A stretch of 64,000 nucleotides of DNA. Origin: DASXYG01 sp036502625. GTDB lineage: Bacteria; Actinomycetota; Actinomycetes; Streptosporangiales; Streptosporangiaceae. The stretch spans positions 44,408-108,407 of the forward strand of contig DASXYG010000003.1 of assembly GCA_036502625.1 (NCBI GenBank), read 5' to 3'. The notes under the pieces were generated by a model. That model searched no databases. It was not told the origin of the DNA and saw nothing but the letters and a program-made list of their open reading frames with translations. Both the position numbers and the translations under genes were made by a program. Positions 39,026 through 52,170 of this stretch are shown here, in pieces. Each line of letters opens with the position of its first letter. The stretch's first letter is position 1.

Positions 39026-40510
39026 CTACCGGGACGCCGGGGCGGCTTCGGCCGGACGCGGCGCCCGGGTCTCCCCCGTCGTCGCCGTGCCGCCGCGCCG
39101 CAGGCCCGGCAGCGCCGCGCCCGCCGCGGTGACCAGGACGACGACCGCCGCGATGGCCGCCCATGTACGGCCGCCGGAGGCCACGACGGCGCCGAAAGCG
39201 GCGTCGCCCGCCGGGGTGTGCCGCGTGGCGTGCGCGACGCCGCGCAGCAGCAGGCTGCCGTACAGCAGGAACCCGGCGGCCGCCGACGGGAACACGAGCT
39301 GGACGGCCAGCAGCGCGGCCGTCGCGCCCGACTGGAACGGCGTGCCGCACAGGCCCGCGCCCCACGCGAGCCCGAGGCCGCCGCCGAGCAGCGCCCAGCC
39401 CGCGACGCCGACCCCGCCGCCGTCAGCCGCGATGGCGAACAGGCCCACGGCGGCGGCGGTCAGGCCGACGACGCTGGTCGCGGCGGGGCGGGCGCCCTGG
39501 CCCGCGCCGATCGCCACGCACACCGCGGCGCCCAGCACGGCGGCCGCCATCGGCGGCAGGACCGTCGTGGCCGCGCCCGCCAGGCCCTCGGTGGACGCGA
39601 CCCCGAACGTACGCGCGGCCAGCAGCCCCGCGAGCGTCGGCGGCACGGTGACGCCGGTGGCCACCGCGGCCATCGGCAGGCTGGTGCGCGCGCCCGCGGA
39701 CAGCAGGCCGCTGCCGGTCGCCGCGATGGCGACGTAGCCGCAGACCAGCAGCCCCGCGATGATCATCTGCGCGGTCGCGTCCCAGTGGTACGTCGCGCCG
39801 ACGACCAGCAGGGCGGTCGCGCCGGCGAGCGTTATGGGCGCGGCGAGCAGCGCGCGGTCGGCGTGCCGCAGCCGCTGGCCGACCATCGAGCGCGCGGCGA
39901 GCAGCGGCGCGGCCAGCGTCAGCCCGATGCCGGTGAGCCAGGGGTACGGCCGCAGCGGCGCGCGCCACGACGTGTGCGCGAGCGCCACCTGCGCGAGCGG
40001 CGCCGCCACGACGAGCGCCGCGAGCAGGACGACGCACCACCAGACGGTCAGCGCCGTACGGGCCCGGCCGCCGCGCCACACGCACAGCCCCAGCGTGGCC
40101 GCGACGACGAAGCCGCCGCCGAGGCCGTGCAGCACGCGCGCGCACTCGATGGCCCCCAGCGACAGCGGCAGCGATCCGGCGACGTCCGCGACGCCGATCA
40201 GCGCGAGCCCGGCGACCAGCGGCGCCGCCGCGCGCCCGCCCGCCGCCCAGTGGGCGCCGACGGCCGCGCCGACGATCAGCGCGGGCAGCGCCAGCCCGTA
40301 CGCGCGCAGCAGCGCCGTCGACCAGCCCGTCTCCACACCCATGTCGCGCAGCAGCGACGGAAGCGCGTAGCCGGACAGGTTCGGCGCGGCCACGACGGAC
40401 AACGGCACGGCTACCACGGTGACGGCCGCGATCAGCGCGGCCATCAGCGTCGCGTGCCCACGCCGGTGCCGCGCCGAGCGCCGTCCCTGGACACCCCCCA
40501 CAGGTTCCAC
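39026..40510 (-). CDS. MFS-like integral membrane protein
   Basis: A 494-residue, very hydrophobic protein with roughly 12-14 TM helices, many Ala/Gly-rich. The first helix follows a basic N terminus (RRSARHRRGH), and it ends in a Pro/Ala/Arg-rich cytoplasmic tail. The helix pattern and the GFLLYGSLLLRG/GLGLAWGAGLCG segments suggest a major facilitator family member. No antiporter motif is clear and no substrate can be given. The start codon is GTG 40510; other starts downstream are possible. Confidence 0.65.
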   Translation of the reverse strand: MEPVGGVQGRRSARHRRGHATLMAALIAAVTVVAVPLSVVAAPNLSGYALPSLLRDMGVETGWSTALLRAYGLALPALIVGAAVGAHWAAGGRAAAPLVAGLALIGVADVAGSLPLSLGAIECARVLHGLGGGFVVAATLGLCVWRGGRARTALTVWWCVVLLAALVVAAPLAQVALAHTSWRAPLRPYPWLTGIGLTLAAPLLAARSMVGQRLRHADRALLAAPITLAGATALLVVGATYHWDATAQMIIAGLLVCGYVAIAATGSGLLSAGARTSLPMAAVATGVTVPPTLAGLLAARTFGVASTEGLAGAATTVLPPMAAAVLGAAVCVAIGAGQGARPAATSVVGLTAAAVGLFAIAADGGGVGVAGWALLGGGLGLAWGAGLCGTPFQSGATAALLAVQLVFPSAAAGFLLYGSLLLRGVAHATRHTPAGDAAFGAVVASGGRTWAAIAAVVVLVTAAGAALPGLRRGGTATTGETRAPRPAEAAPASR

Positions 40511-40559
40511 AGGCCCTCCCCGACCCGACGGTCAGGGAGAACATAGCGCGTTCGAGTGG

Positions 40560-40922
40560 CTACGATGTGTGATTCGCGCTATTTGCCTGCTCGCGGCTCG
40601 CATGGCGCAGCGGCATGATGATCGCCCACAGCCACAGCAGCGCGAACACCGCGCCGAGCACGTACATCATCGGCACGAGCACGCCCGTGACGATCGCCGC
40701 GACCTGGACCAGCGACCCGGCGTAGAACGCCCACTGGAACCGCAGCAGCGCGCACAGCACCAGGCACGCCACCGCGAGGCCGCCCGCCACCCAGCCCGCG
40801 ACCGCGGGATCGGCGCCGGAGATCTTGATGGCCACCGGGATGGCCAGCGCGACCACGATCGCCTCGAAGACGAGGATCGGCGCGCACAGCCGGCGTACGT
40901 CCTTGTTCGATGCGAGGTTCAT
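40560..40922 (-). CDS. DUF4233 small membrane protein
   Basis: A 120-residue protein with four TM helices. It starts MNLASNKDVRRLCAPILVFEA, the DUF4233 signature, which in actinobacteria is almost always encoded directly after folC. The ATG overlaps the folC stop (ATGA). Function is unknown; strict linkage to folC suggests a folate-related or membrane housekeeping role. Confidence 0.88.
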   Translation of the reverse strand: MNLASNKDVRRLCAPILVFEAIVVALAIPVAIKISGADPAVAGWVAGGLAVACLVLCALLRFQWAFYAGSLVQVAAIVTGVLVPMMYVLGAVFALLWLWAIIMPLRHASREQANSANHTS

Positions 40923-42277
40923 CTCTCCGCCCCCAGCAGTGTGCGTACGTCGGCGGCGGTGACCACGGAGCCGATCGCGAGCACGCCCGCGCCGCCCAGG
41001 TCGTCCTCCTCCTCGGCCAGCGCGATGGCGACGTCGAGCGCGTCGTCCATGCGCGGCGAGACGCGGACGCGCTCCTGCCCGAAGATGCCCACCGCGAGCT
41101 CGGCCAGTTCCTCCGGCGGCATCGACCGCGCCGAGGAGTTCCGCGTGACCACGATCTCCGAGATCATCGGCTCAAGCGGTTCGAGGATGCCCGCGATGTC
41201 CTTGTCGGCCATCACCGCGACCAAGCCGACGAGCCGGGTGAACGTGAACGACTCCTGCACGGCGTCGACCGTGGCGGCGATGCCCGCGGGGTTGTGCGCG
41301 GCGTCCACCATGACGGTCGGGCTGCGGCGCACGATCTCCAGCCGCCCCGGCGAGGCCACCTGCCCCAGGCCCTGGCGTACGAGATCGAGGTCGACCAGCG
41401 CCTCCATGCCGCTGGCCGGCGCCGCGAACGCCTCCACGGCGGCCACCGCGCATGCCGCGTTGCCGGCCTGGTGCGCGCCGAACAGCGGCAGGAACAGGTC
41501 GTCGTACTCGCCGTGCAGCCCCTGGACGGTGACCTGCTGCCCGCCCACCGCCACCTCGCGCCTGACCACGCCGAACTCCAGCCCCTCGCGCGCGACCACC
41601 GCGCCGACCTCGGCGGCATGCCGCATCAGCACCTCGGCCACCTCGAGCCGCTGCTGCGCCACCACCGCGATCGACCCCGATTTGATGATCCCGGCCTTCT
41701 CCTCCGCGATCTCCTCCGGCGTCGACCCCAGATAGCGCGTGTGGTCCAGCGCGATCGGCGTGATCACCGCGACCGCACCGTCGGCGACGTTCGTGGCGTC
41801 CCACCGCCCGCCCATCCCGACCTCCACAACGGCGACATCGATCGGCGCGTCCGCGAACGCGGCGTACGCCATCGCGGTCAGCACCTCGAAGAACGACATC
41901 GCCACCGGCTGGTCGGCATCCACCATCTGCACGTACGGCAGGACATCCTCGTACGCCGCGATGAACCGCTCCTCCGAAAGCGGCTCCCCGTCGATCTGGA
42001 TGCGCTCCCGCACGCTCGACAACTCGGGGCTGGTGTACAGCCCGGTGCGCAGCCCCCGCGCGCGCAGCAGCGACTCGATCATGCGCGCGGTGGAGGACTT
42101 CCCGTTCGTGCCGGTCAGGTGGATCACCGGGTAGGCGCGCTGCGGCGTCCCCATGATGTCCATCAACGCGACCATGCGGTCAAGCGTGGGATCGATGTCC
42201 CACTCGACGGCACGCCCCCGGATCGCCGCCTCCACGAGCCGCATCTGCTCGGCGGGCGCCTCAGTGCTCACGGTCAC
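40919..42277 (-). CDS. folC: Folylpolyglutamate synthase / dihydrofolate synthase
   Basis: A 452-residue Mur-ligase-family enzyme: P-loop HLTGTNGKSSTARM, TSPELSSVRERIQIDGE, the VVEVGMGGRWDATNV core, DHTRYLG and EKAGIIK, and the C-terminal VDAAHNPAG. It adds glutamates to folates. Two GTG starts compete: 42277 and 42271, the latter better spaced from a GGGGG site. A divergent FolC-like paralogue starts only 90 bp away on the other strand. Confidence 0.94.
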   Translation of the reverse strand: MTVSTEAPAEQMRLVEAAIRGRAVEWDIDPTLDRMVALMDIMGTPQRAYPVIHLTGTNGKSSTARMIESLLRARGLRTGLYTSPELSSVRERIQIDGEPLSEERFIAAYEDVLPYVQMVDADQPVAMSFFEVLTAMAYAAFADAPIDVAVVEVGMGGRWDATNVADGAVAVITPIALDHTRYLGSTPEEIAEEKAGIIKSGSIAVVAQQRLEVAEVLMRHAAEVGAVVAREGLEFGVVRREVAVGGQQVTVQGLHGEYDDLFLPLFGAHQAGNAACAVAAVEAFAAPASGMEALVDLDLVRQGLGQVASPGRLEIVRRSPTVMVDAAHNPAGIAATVDAVQESFTFTRLVGLVAVMADKDIAGILEPLEPMISEIVVTRNSSARSMPPEELAELAVGIFGQERVRVSPRMDDALDVAIALAEEEDDLGGAGVLAIGSVVTAADVRTLLGAER

Positions 42278-42366
42278 ATCCCCCGGTCGACGTCACACGC
42301 CCAACCCTACTGACACCGACCCGGTCCGACGACGCGGTGCCGCGGGTGGCAGAGTCGGGAGGCGCG

Positions 42367-43611
42367 ATGGACGACGACATCTTCTTCCGTGAGTGGGGCG
42401 AGCGGCGGGCCGGCGAGAGCCGCAGCCTGGAGCGCGCGGGGCTGCTGGCCGGTGCGCTCGGGGTGCGCGCGCCGCGGATCCCCGTGCTCGGGGTGGTCGG
42501 CTCGAAGGGCAAGGGCACGACCGCGACGTACGCGTCGGCGACGCTGGCCGCCGCCGGGCTGTGCGTGGTGACCGTCACGGGGCCGAGCTTCCGCTCCAAC
42601 CGGGAGCGCATACGGGTGGACGGCGCGGCGGTCACCGCCGACACGCTCGCCGGGCTTGCCGCGCGGCTCGCATCCGCGATCGCCGGGCTGCCGCCGAGGG
42701 GCGCCGCGTACCTGGCGCCGAGCGGGCTGTTCACCATCGCCGGCATCGCGCACGCGCACGACATCGGGGCGGACGCCCTGGTGATCGAGGCGGGCATGGG
42801 GGGCGCGTCGGACGAGCTCGGCCTGTTCGCGCCCACCGTGGCGGCCATCGCGTCGGTGTTCGGCGAGCACCTGGGCAAGCTGGGCGACACCGTGCCGGAC
42901 ATCGCACGGGAGAAGGCGGGCGTCGCCGCGGCCGGCACCCGGGCGGTGCTCTCGTTGCCGCAGACGCCGGAGGTGGCCGCGGCCATCGCGGAGACCGTGG
43001 CCGCGCGTACGGGCGGCCGGATCAGCGTGACGACCGTGCCACCCGACGACGCGCCGCAGGCCGTACGGGCGGGCGTGCTGCCCGCCGGGCTGTCGCGGCA
43101 GAACGGCGTGCTCGGCCGGGCCGCCGGGCTGCGGACGCTCGACGTGATCGGCGCGCCGCCGCCCGCCCCGGACGTCCTGGACGCGGCCCTGGCGGGCGTC
43201 CGCCTCCCCGCGCGGCTGTCCTGGCACCGGGTGCCGGGGTCGCGGTCGGAGATCCTGGTCGACTCCGCGATCGAGCGGCGCGGCGTGGCCACCGCGCTGG
43301 CCGCCGCGCGCGAGCGCTGGGGCGGCGTGGACCACGTGCTGGTCTGCCTGCCCGACCACAAGGACGTCGACGGCGCGATCGCCGAACTGGCCGGGACGCC
43401 CGTGACGTACGTACGGCTGCCGGACGCGCACCTGCGGTTCCGGCACCCGCTCCCGGACCACTGGCGCGTCGTGGACGCCGCCGACCTCACGCCCGCGGCC
43501 ATCGCGGCGCTCGGCACCCGCCTCGTGGCGCTCGGCACCGTCTACTTCACCGGCCGCGTCCTCGACGTCATCGACGCCGACACCGAGCGCCTGTTCGCGC
43601 CGGCGCGGTAG
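42367..43611 (+). CDS. Divergent FolC/Mur-ligase-like paralogue
   Basis: A 414-residue protein built like FolC: P-loop GVVGSKGKGTTATYAS, RSNRERIRVDG (cf. VRERIRING), then LVIEAGMGGASDELG replacing the usual VGxGGRxDATN, and AREKAGV. The C-terminal ligase motif, normally DGAHNP, reads VDSAIERRG. ATP binding thus looks intact while folate and tail-motif residues differ, so it may ligate another substrate or be regulatory. The ATG at 42367 gives the best start. It is divergent from folC and convergent with valS (9-bp gap). Confidence 0.8.
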   Translation: MDDDIFFREWGERRAGESRSLERAGLLAGALGVRAPRIPVLGVVGSKGKGTTATYASATLAAAGLCVVTVTGPSFRSNRERIRVDGAAVTADTLAGLAARLASAIAGLPPRGAAYLAPSGLFTIAGIAHAHDIGADALVIEAGMGGASDELGLFAPTVAAIASVFGEHLGKLGDTVPDIAREKAGVAAAGTRAVLSLPQTPEVAAAIAETVAARTGGRISVTTVPPDDAPQAVRAGVLPAGLSRQNGVLGRAAGLRTLDVIGAPPPAPDVLDAALAGVRLPARLSWHRVPGSRSEILVDSAIERRGVATALAAARERWGGVDHVLVCLPDHKDVDGAIAELAGTPVTYVRLPDAHLRFRHPLPDHWRVVDAADLTPAAIAALGTRLVALGTVYFTGRVLDVIDADTERLFAPAR

Positions 43612-43620
43612 CCGTACGCC

Positions 43621-46299
<2,679 letters not shown>

Positions 46300-46502
46300 G
46301 AGGCGAAATTCTAGATGCTCCGAGGTACCACACGCTTCGCGGCCGGGCGTACCGATCGCGGCAGAGTGCCGTACTTTGGTGGGTGACCGACGCCCGCCGT
46401 GACCGGCGGGCGCGTGATGGAACGGTCCGGAAGACGGAGCGTACGAAACTCTCGGTGCGTCGAACCCGTGAAGACGCGTGCCGAGCGAGGAGGCATACCG
46501 AC

Positions 46503-47510
46503 ATGAGCGGATGGGGCCCGCCGCCTGGCGGCGCCGGACAAGGCGGTCAGCCGGGCGGCTGGGGGTCGCCGCCGCCCGGAGGCGGCCAGGGCGGTCAGGG
46601 CGGCTGGGGCGGCACCCCGCCGCCGCCTCCGCCCGGCCCGCAGAACCCGCAGGACCCGTACGGGCAGCAGCCGTACGGCCCATCGGGTCCGCAGAACCCC
46701 TACGGCGGCCAGCCACAGCAGGATCCGTACGGCGGCCAGCCGCAGCAGGACCCGTACGGCGGCCAGCAGCAGGGATACCCGCCGTCCGGGCCGCAGCAGC
46801 AACAGCCCGGGTGGGGCCAGCAGCAGCCGGGCCAGCCGGCCTGGGGCGGCCAGCAGGACCCGTACGGCCAGCAGCCCCCCGGCTACGGCCCGCCGCAGGA
46901 CCCGTACAGCTACGGCCAGCAGCAGCCGCCGAAGAAGCGCACCGGGCTGATCCTCGGCCTCGCGGGCGGCGGCGTCGGGCTCGTCCTGATCATCGTGGTG
47001 GCGATCGTGCTGATCAGCACCCTCGGCGGCGGCGTCGACCACAAGGTCACCACGCCGGACACCGCGGGCGGCCTGCAGCGCGACCGCACCGCGGAGTCGT
47101 CGTCGCCGGAGATCGGCAAGCAGAAGGACAGCCTGAAGAACCTCGCGGGCGGGAAGATCAAGGAGGTGCTGACCGCGATCTACTCCGACGGCTCGTCCAG
47201 CTCCTCCTCCGGCCTCACCGGCAAGGTCTTCTTCCTCGGCGCCACGGCGTCGGAGAAGATCGACCAGGACGGCTTCATGAACGGCTTCAAGAAGGGCGTC
47301 GGCTCGCAGATGCAGGTCAAGTCGGTCGACGCCGGGAGCCTCGGCGGGCAGGCCGCCTGCGCGTCCGCGTCGGTCGCCTCGTCGAGCACCTCGGTGTGCA
47401 TCTGGGTCGACGACTCGACGTTCGGCGAGATCGTGCCCAGCGGCAAGTCCCCTGACGAGGCCGCCGCGCTGATGCTGAAGATGCGGTCGGACATCGAGCA
47501 GAAGCAGTAG
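46503..47510 (+). CDS. Pro/Gln/Gly-rich single-pass membrane protein (paralogue 1)
   Basis: A 335-residue protein. About 140 residues of Gly/Pro/Gln/Tyr repeats (units like QPQQDPYGG) come first, then a basic stop (KKRTG), one TM helix (LILGLAGGGVGLVLIIVVAIVL in part) and an outside domain of about 160 residues. The outside domain contains IKEVLTAIYSD, KVFFLGATAS and VCIWVDDSTFGEIV. Together with the next gene it forms a paralogous pair. I know no function; the topology suggests an envelope protein. The ATG at 46503 follows GAGGAGG. Confidence 0.82.
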   Translation: MSGWGPPPGGAGQGGQPGGWGSPPPGGGQGGQGGWGGTPPPPPPGPQNPQDPYGQQPYGPSGPQNPYGGQPQQDPYGGQPQQDPYGGQQQGYPPSGPQQQQPGWGQQQPGQPAWGGQQDPYGQQPPGYGPPQDPYSYGQQQPPKKRTGLILGLAGGGVGLVLIIVVAIVLISTLGGGVDHKVTTPDTAGGLQRDRTAESSSPEIGKQKDSLKNLAGGKIKEVLTAIYSDGSSSSSSGLTGKVFFLGATASEKIDQDGFMNGFKKGVGSQMQVKSVDAGSLGGQAACASASVASSSTSVCIWVDDSTFGEIVPSGKSPDEAAALMLKMRSDIEQKQ

Positions 47511-47523
47511 CCCGCACCACCCC

Positions 47524-47552
47524 GAGGGCCGGCCCGCAACGGGCCGGCCCTC
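47524..47552 (+). terminator. Terminator of paralogue 1
   Basis: A 13-bp perfect stem (GAGGGCCGGCCCG and its complement) with a CAA loop, followed by TT, lies 14 bp after the stop codon. Confidence 0.8.
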
Positions 47553-47679
47553 TTGCGTCCCCGCCACGGGACGATCCGGCCGAAGATGGACGGATCCCGG
47601 ATGATCCGCACGTTGACGCCACGTTGTGGGGAACAATGAGGAGGCACGGCAAAATCGGCGATACGGGGCGGGTGCAGGC

Positions 47680-49086
47680 ATGAACGGATGGTCACCGCCA
47701 TCAGGCGGCCCAACCCCCACCCCCGACGACGGCGGCTGGGGCCCACCCCCAACGACCACCCCCACACCCCAGGACGCCCCCGCCCCGAGCCAGCCCGCAC
47801 CCAACCAACCCACCCCAAGCGACCCCACACCCAGCCACCAGGCACCCAACCAGCAGGCGCCCAACCAGCCCGCGCCCAGCCAACAGGCGCCCAGCCAACC
47901 CGCTCCGAGCGATCCCACTCCGAGCCACCAGGCGCCGAGCGCGGAGGGACCGTACGGCCCGCCACCCTCGCGCCCCGCACCCGAGTCTCCGGGACCGTAC
48001 GCGCAGCCCCCGGCCCCCGCGCCACCACCGGCCGCGCAGCCACCGCAGGCCCAGCCACCACAGCAGGCCCAGGCCGCGCAGTCGCCGTACGGGCCAACCC
48101 CGCAGGCCCAGCCGCCGCAGCCACAGGCTGCGCAGTCGCCGTACGGGCAGCCCCCGCAGGCCCAGACACCGCAGGGCGCGCAGCCCCCGCCACCGCAGCC
48201 GCAGGCCGCGCAGTCGCCGTACGGGCAGCCCTCGCAGGCCCAGCCGCCGCAGGGGCCGTACGCGCAGCCGCCACAGGCGCAGCCGTACGGCCAGGCTCCA
48301 CAGGCTCAGGTGCCGCAGGCTCAGCCGTACGGCCAGGCGCCCCAGGCGCAGGCTCAGGCCCCGCAGGCTCAGGCCCCGCAGGCGCAGGCTCCGCAGCCGG
48401 GTGTGCCGCCGCTTCCCGCCGGGCAGGCGCAACTCGCTGGGCCGCAACCCGCTCAGGCGGGCGTGGCCGGGTGGGGGGCGCCGCCCGTGCCGCCGCCGGG
48501 GTTCGTACCGCCAGCGGCGCCCAAGAAGCGGCCGGTCGGGCTCATGATCGGGCTCATCGGGGGCGGGGTCACCGCGGCGCTCGCCGCGATCGTCGTCCTC
48601 GTCGTGGTGCTCACGCAGCCTGACTCGCACTCCCTGAGCACGCCCGCGTCCGCCGCCGGCTTCACCCGCGACAACGCGGCCGAACAGCGCATCAACACCG
48701 AGGAACTCAAGCGCAACCTGCGCAACCAGGCGAACGGCAAGGTGAAGCGAGTCGTCAGCGCGGTCTACTCCAACGCCCCAGGCGGCACCGCGAACACGGA
48801 GGTGCTGTTCGTCGGCGGCGAGGCCAGCTCGATGGACACGCAGTCGTTCATCGACGACTTCACCTCGACCGCCCAGAACACCCAGAGCGTCGGCAACACC
48901 GGCGGCCTGACGGGCAAGGGCGCCTGCGGCGAGCTCACCGACTCCGCGGGCCGCGACGCCGTCGCCTGCGTCTGGGCCGACAACGACACCTTCGGCCAGT
49001 TCCTGATGCTCACCGACGGCCACGCCGTAGGCGACCTGGCCGACCTCATGCGCCGCATGCGCCCCGTACTGGAGAAGACGAACTAA
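47680..49086 (+). CDS. Pro/Gln/Ala-rich single-pass membrane protein (paralogue 2)
   Basis: A 468-residue paralogue of the previous gene. The N-terminal low-complexity part (about 285 residues, units such as QAAQSPYGQPPQAQ) is twice as long. KKRPVG, one TM helix and an outside domain with VKRVVSAVYSN, EVLFVGGEAS and VACVWADNDTFGQF follow. The outside domains share the order of motifs and a cysteine pair (GKGACGEL...VACVW). The ATG at 47680 is in the MNGW context matching MSGW of paralogue 1. It has its own terminator upstream, so it is separately transcribed. Confidence 0.82.
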   Translation: MNGWSPPSGGPTPTPDDGGWGPPPTTTPTPQDAPAPSQPAPNQPTPSDPTPSHQAPNQQAPNQPAPSQQAPSQPAPSDPTPSHQAPSAEGPYGPPPSRPAPESPGPYAQPPAPAPPPAAQPPQAQPPQQAQAAQSPYGPTPQAQPPQPQAAQSPYGQPPQAQTPQGAQPPPPQPQAAQSPYGQPSQAQPPQGPYAQPPQAQPYGQAPQAQVPQAQPYGQAPQAQAQAPQAQAPQAQAPQPGVPPLPAGQAQLAGPQPAQAGVAGWGAPPVPPPGFVPPAAPKKRPVGLMIGLIGGGVTAALAAIVVLVVVLTQPDSHSLSTPASAAGFTRDNAAEQRINTEELKRNLRNQANGKVKRVVSAVYSNAPGGTANTEVLFVGGEASSMDTQSFIDDFTSTAQNTQSVGNTGGLTGKGACGELTDSAGRDAVACVWADNDTFGQFLMLTDGHAVGDLADLMRRMRPVLEKTN

Positions 49087-49110
49087 GGGGCCCGGTACGA
49101 CACGGGCCCC
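49087..49110. terminator. Bidirectional terminator between paralogue 2 and clpX
   Basis: GGGGCCCG and CGGGCCCC form an 8-bp stem with an 8-nt loop in the 28-bp gap between two convergent genes. Confidence 0.65.
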
Positions 49111-49114
49111 TCGG

Positions 49115-50386
<1,272 letters not shown>

Positions 50387-50552
50387 CCAACTTCTCCCAT
50401 CCGTGGGGCCGCCCGTGGCGGAGGGACTTCCCGGTCAACCCGGCTCGGGCTCGTGAACCCCTACGCCGGTATTCGACGTTACCGCCTCAGAAGCTCTGGG
50501 TGAGCCCCCTCCGCGGTGAGTCGGGCCGATCGGACCCCCCGCGTCTGCATCC

Positions 50553-50591
50553 GGTGCGGGCCCGGCCGGTCGCCCGGCCACGGCCCGCACC
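50553..50591 (-). terminator. Hairpin after clpP2
   Basis: GGTGCGGGCC and GGCCCGCACC form a 10-bp outer stem with a second GC-rich stem inside. It lies directly after the clpP2 stop. It may terminate or attenuate the clpP1P2 transcript before clpX. Confidence 0.65.
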
Positions 50592-50600
50592 CACGACGTA

Positions 50601-51275
50601 CTAGGACGACAGTACCTCGACGCCCTTCTTCTTGCGGCTCTCGATGATGTCGTCGATGAGCCCGTACTCCTTCGCCTCCTGGGCGGTGAGGATCTTGTCG
50701 CGCTCGATGTCCTTTCGGACCTGCTCGATCGGCTTGCCGGTGTGCTGCGCGTACAGCGTCTCGAGCTGCTCGCGGATGCGCATGATCTCGCGGGCCTGGA
50801 TCTCGATGTCCGTCGACTGGCCGTACGTGCCCTCGGTGGCCGGCTGGTGGATCAGGATCCGCGCGTTCGGCAGCGCGAGCCGCTTGCCGGGCGTGCCGGC
50901 CGCGAGCAGCACGGACGCCGCCGACGCGGCCTGGCCGAGGCAGACGGTCTGGATGTCCGGCTTCACGAACTGCATGGTGTCGTGGATCGCCGTCAGCGCG
51001 GTGAACGACCCGCCGGGGGAGTTGATGTACATGCTGATGTCGCGGTCCGGGTCGATCGACTCCAGCGTCAGGAGCTGCGCCATGATGTCGTTCGCCGACG
51101 TGTCGTCGATCTGCACCCCGAGGAAGATGATGCGCTCCTCGAAGAGCTTGTTGTAGGGGTTCATCTCCTTGACGCCGTACGTGGTGCGCTCGACGAAGGA
51201 GGGAACGATGTAACGGCTCTCGACGGGCTGGACGCCTCCGGCGTTCACGGTGCCCGGCCGGATCAACTCGCTCAC
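50601..51275 (-). CDS. clpP2: ATP-dependent Clp protease proteolytic subunit 2
   Basis: A 224-residue ClpP. The catalytic Ser is in GQAASAASVLLAAG, His in ARILIHQP, and Asp in the ERDKILTAQEAKEYG segment. The start is GTG 51275. Actinobacteria need both ClpP1 and ClpP2 to build the active 14-mer. It is 29 bp after clpP1. Confidence 0.95.
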   Translation of the reverse strand: MSELIRPGTVNAGGVQPVESRYIVPSFVERTTYGVKEMNPYNKLFEERIIFLGVQIDDTSANDIMAQLLTLESIDPDRDISMYINSPGGSFTALTAIHDTMQFVKPDIQTVCLGQAASAASVLLAAGTPGKRLALPNARILIHQPATEGTYGQSTDIEIQAREIMRIREQLETLYAQHTGKPIEQVRKDIERDKILTAQEAKEYGLIDDIIESRKKKGVEVLSS

Positions 51276-51304
51276 GGTACTGCCTTCCGATACGTCGTTT
51301 GGCT

Positions 51305-51946
51305 TCAGGAGACCGGGCCCTCGGAGGGCACCTGGGTTGCGCTTTCCACGACCTCGTCGATGAGCCCGTAGTCCTTCGCCTCTCCGGCGGTGAACCAGCG
51401 GTCGCGGTCGGAGTCACGCTCGATCTGCTCGATCGACTGCCCCGTGTGGAAGGCGATGCGGTCGGCCAGCGTCTGCTTGACGTACAGCATCTGCTCGGCC
51501 TGGATCTTGATGTCCGACGCGGTACCACCGATGCCGCCGGACGGCTGGTGCATCATGATCCGCGCGTGCTGCAGCGCGTAGCGCTTGCCCGGCGTGCCCG
51601 CGCACAGCAGGAACTGCCCCATGGAGGCGGCCAGGCCCATGCCGACGGTGCGGACGTCGTTCGGGACGTACTGCATGATGTCGTAGATCGCCATTCCGGC
51701 GGTCACCGAACCGCCTGGCGAGTTGATGTAGAGCGTGATGTCGCGCTCGCCGTCCTGGGCCGAGAGCAGCAGCAGCTCGGCGCAGATGCGGTTGGCGATG
51801 TCATCGTCGACCTGCTGGCCGAGGAAGATGATGCGCTCCCGCAGCAGCCGCTGGAAGAGCTGGTCGGCTAGCGGCAGAACGGGAGCCTCGGCCGTGCGGT
51901 CAAGGATCCGCGAGGGCTGGTCTTGGGTCGGCGGCACTCTCGTCAC
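51305..51946 (-). CDS. clpP1: ATP-dependent Clp protease proteolytic subunit 1
   Basis: A ClpP of about 213 residues with catalytic Ser in GLAASMGQFLLCAG, His in ARIMMHQPSGG and Asp in SDRDRWFTAGEAKDYG. The frame is open further upstream but only to a TTG. I take GTG 51946 with GGAG close by; GTG 51937 is an alternative. A ClgR-like box lies about 80 bp upstream. Confidence 0.94.
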   Translation of the reverse strand: MTRVPPTQDQPSRILDRTAEAPVLPLADQLFQRLLRERIIFLGQQVDDDIANRICAELLLLSAQDGERDITLYINSPGGSVTAGMAIYDIMQYVPNDVRTVGMGLAASMGQFLLCAGTPGKRYALQHARIMMHQPSGGIGGTASDIKIQAEQMLYVKQTLADRIAFHTGQSIEQIERDSDRDRWFTAGEAKDYGLIDEVVESATQVPSEGPVS

Positions 51947-52023
51947 CTGCTCCGGGGTTGTAACTGAACGGATGCTTGTGACATTAACGCGCGCCAGGCC
52001 CAGGTCCGTCCGCAATCCGCGCC

Positions 52024-52041
52024 TGTTCGCTTTGGGCGCAG
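52024..52041. promoter_or_regulatory. ClgR-like binding site upstream of clpP1P2
   Basis: TGTTCGCTTTGGGCGCAG matches 16 of 18 positions of the actinobacterial ClgR consensus (WNNWCGCYNANRGCGWWS) as I remember it. ClgR activates clpP1P2 in corynebacteria, mycobacteria and streptomycetes. The position, about 78 bp upstream of the clpP1 start, is right for an activator. Confidence 0.5.
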
Positions 52042-52104
52042 GTTAGGCGGCTCGGGAATACCTCGGGCCTCCACGGCAACGCGGGCACCCGCGGCGTACG
52101 TACG

Positions 52105-52144
52105 CCGACGGGCCCAGTATGGGTGTACCCACCGGGCCCGTCGG
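52105..52144 (-). terminator. Terminator after tig
   Basis: CCGACGGGCCC and GGGCCCGTCGG form an 11-bp stem enclosing a smaller GGGT-GT-ACCC hairpin. It lies 26 bp beyond the tig stop. A 14-bp palindrome (52093-52106) abuts it. Confidence 0.7.
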
Positions 52145-52170
52145 CCACGTTCACGCCTGCGGCGCGCGGC

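Noticed and set aside
46300..46502. T-box leader for valS
   Set aside because: There is no specifier stem, T-box sequence or antiterminator, and the minus-strand leader appears very short.
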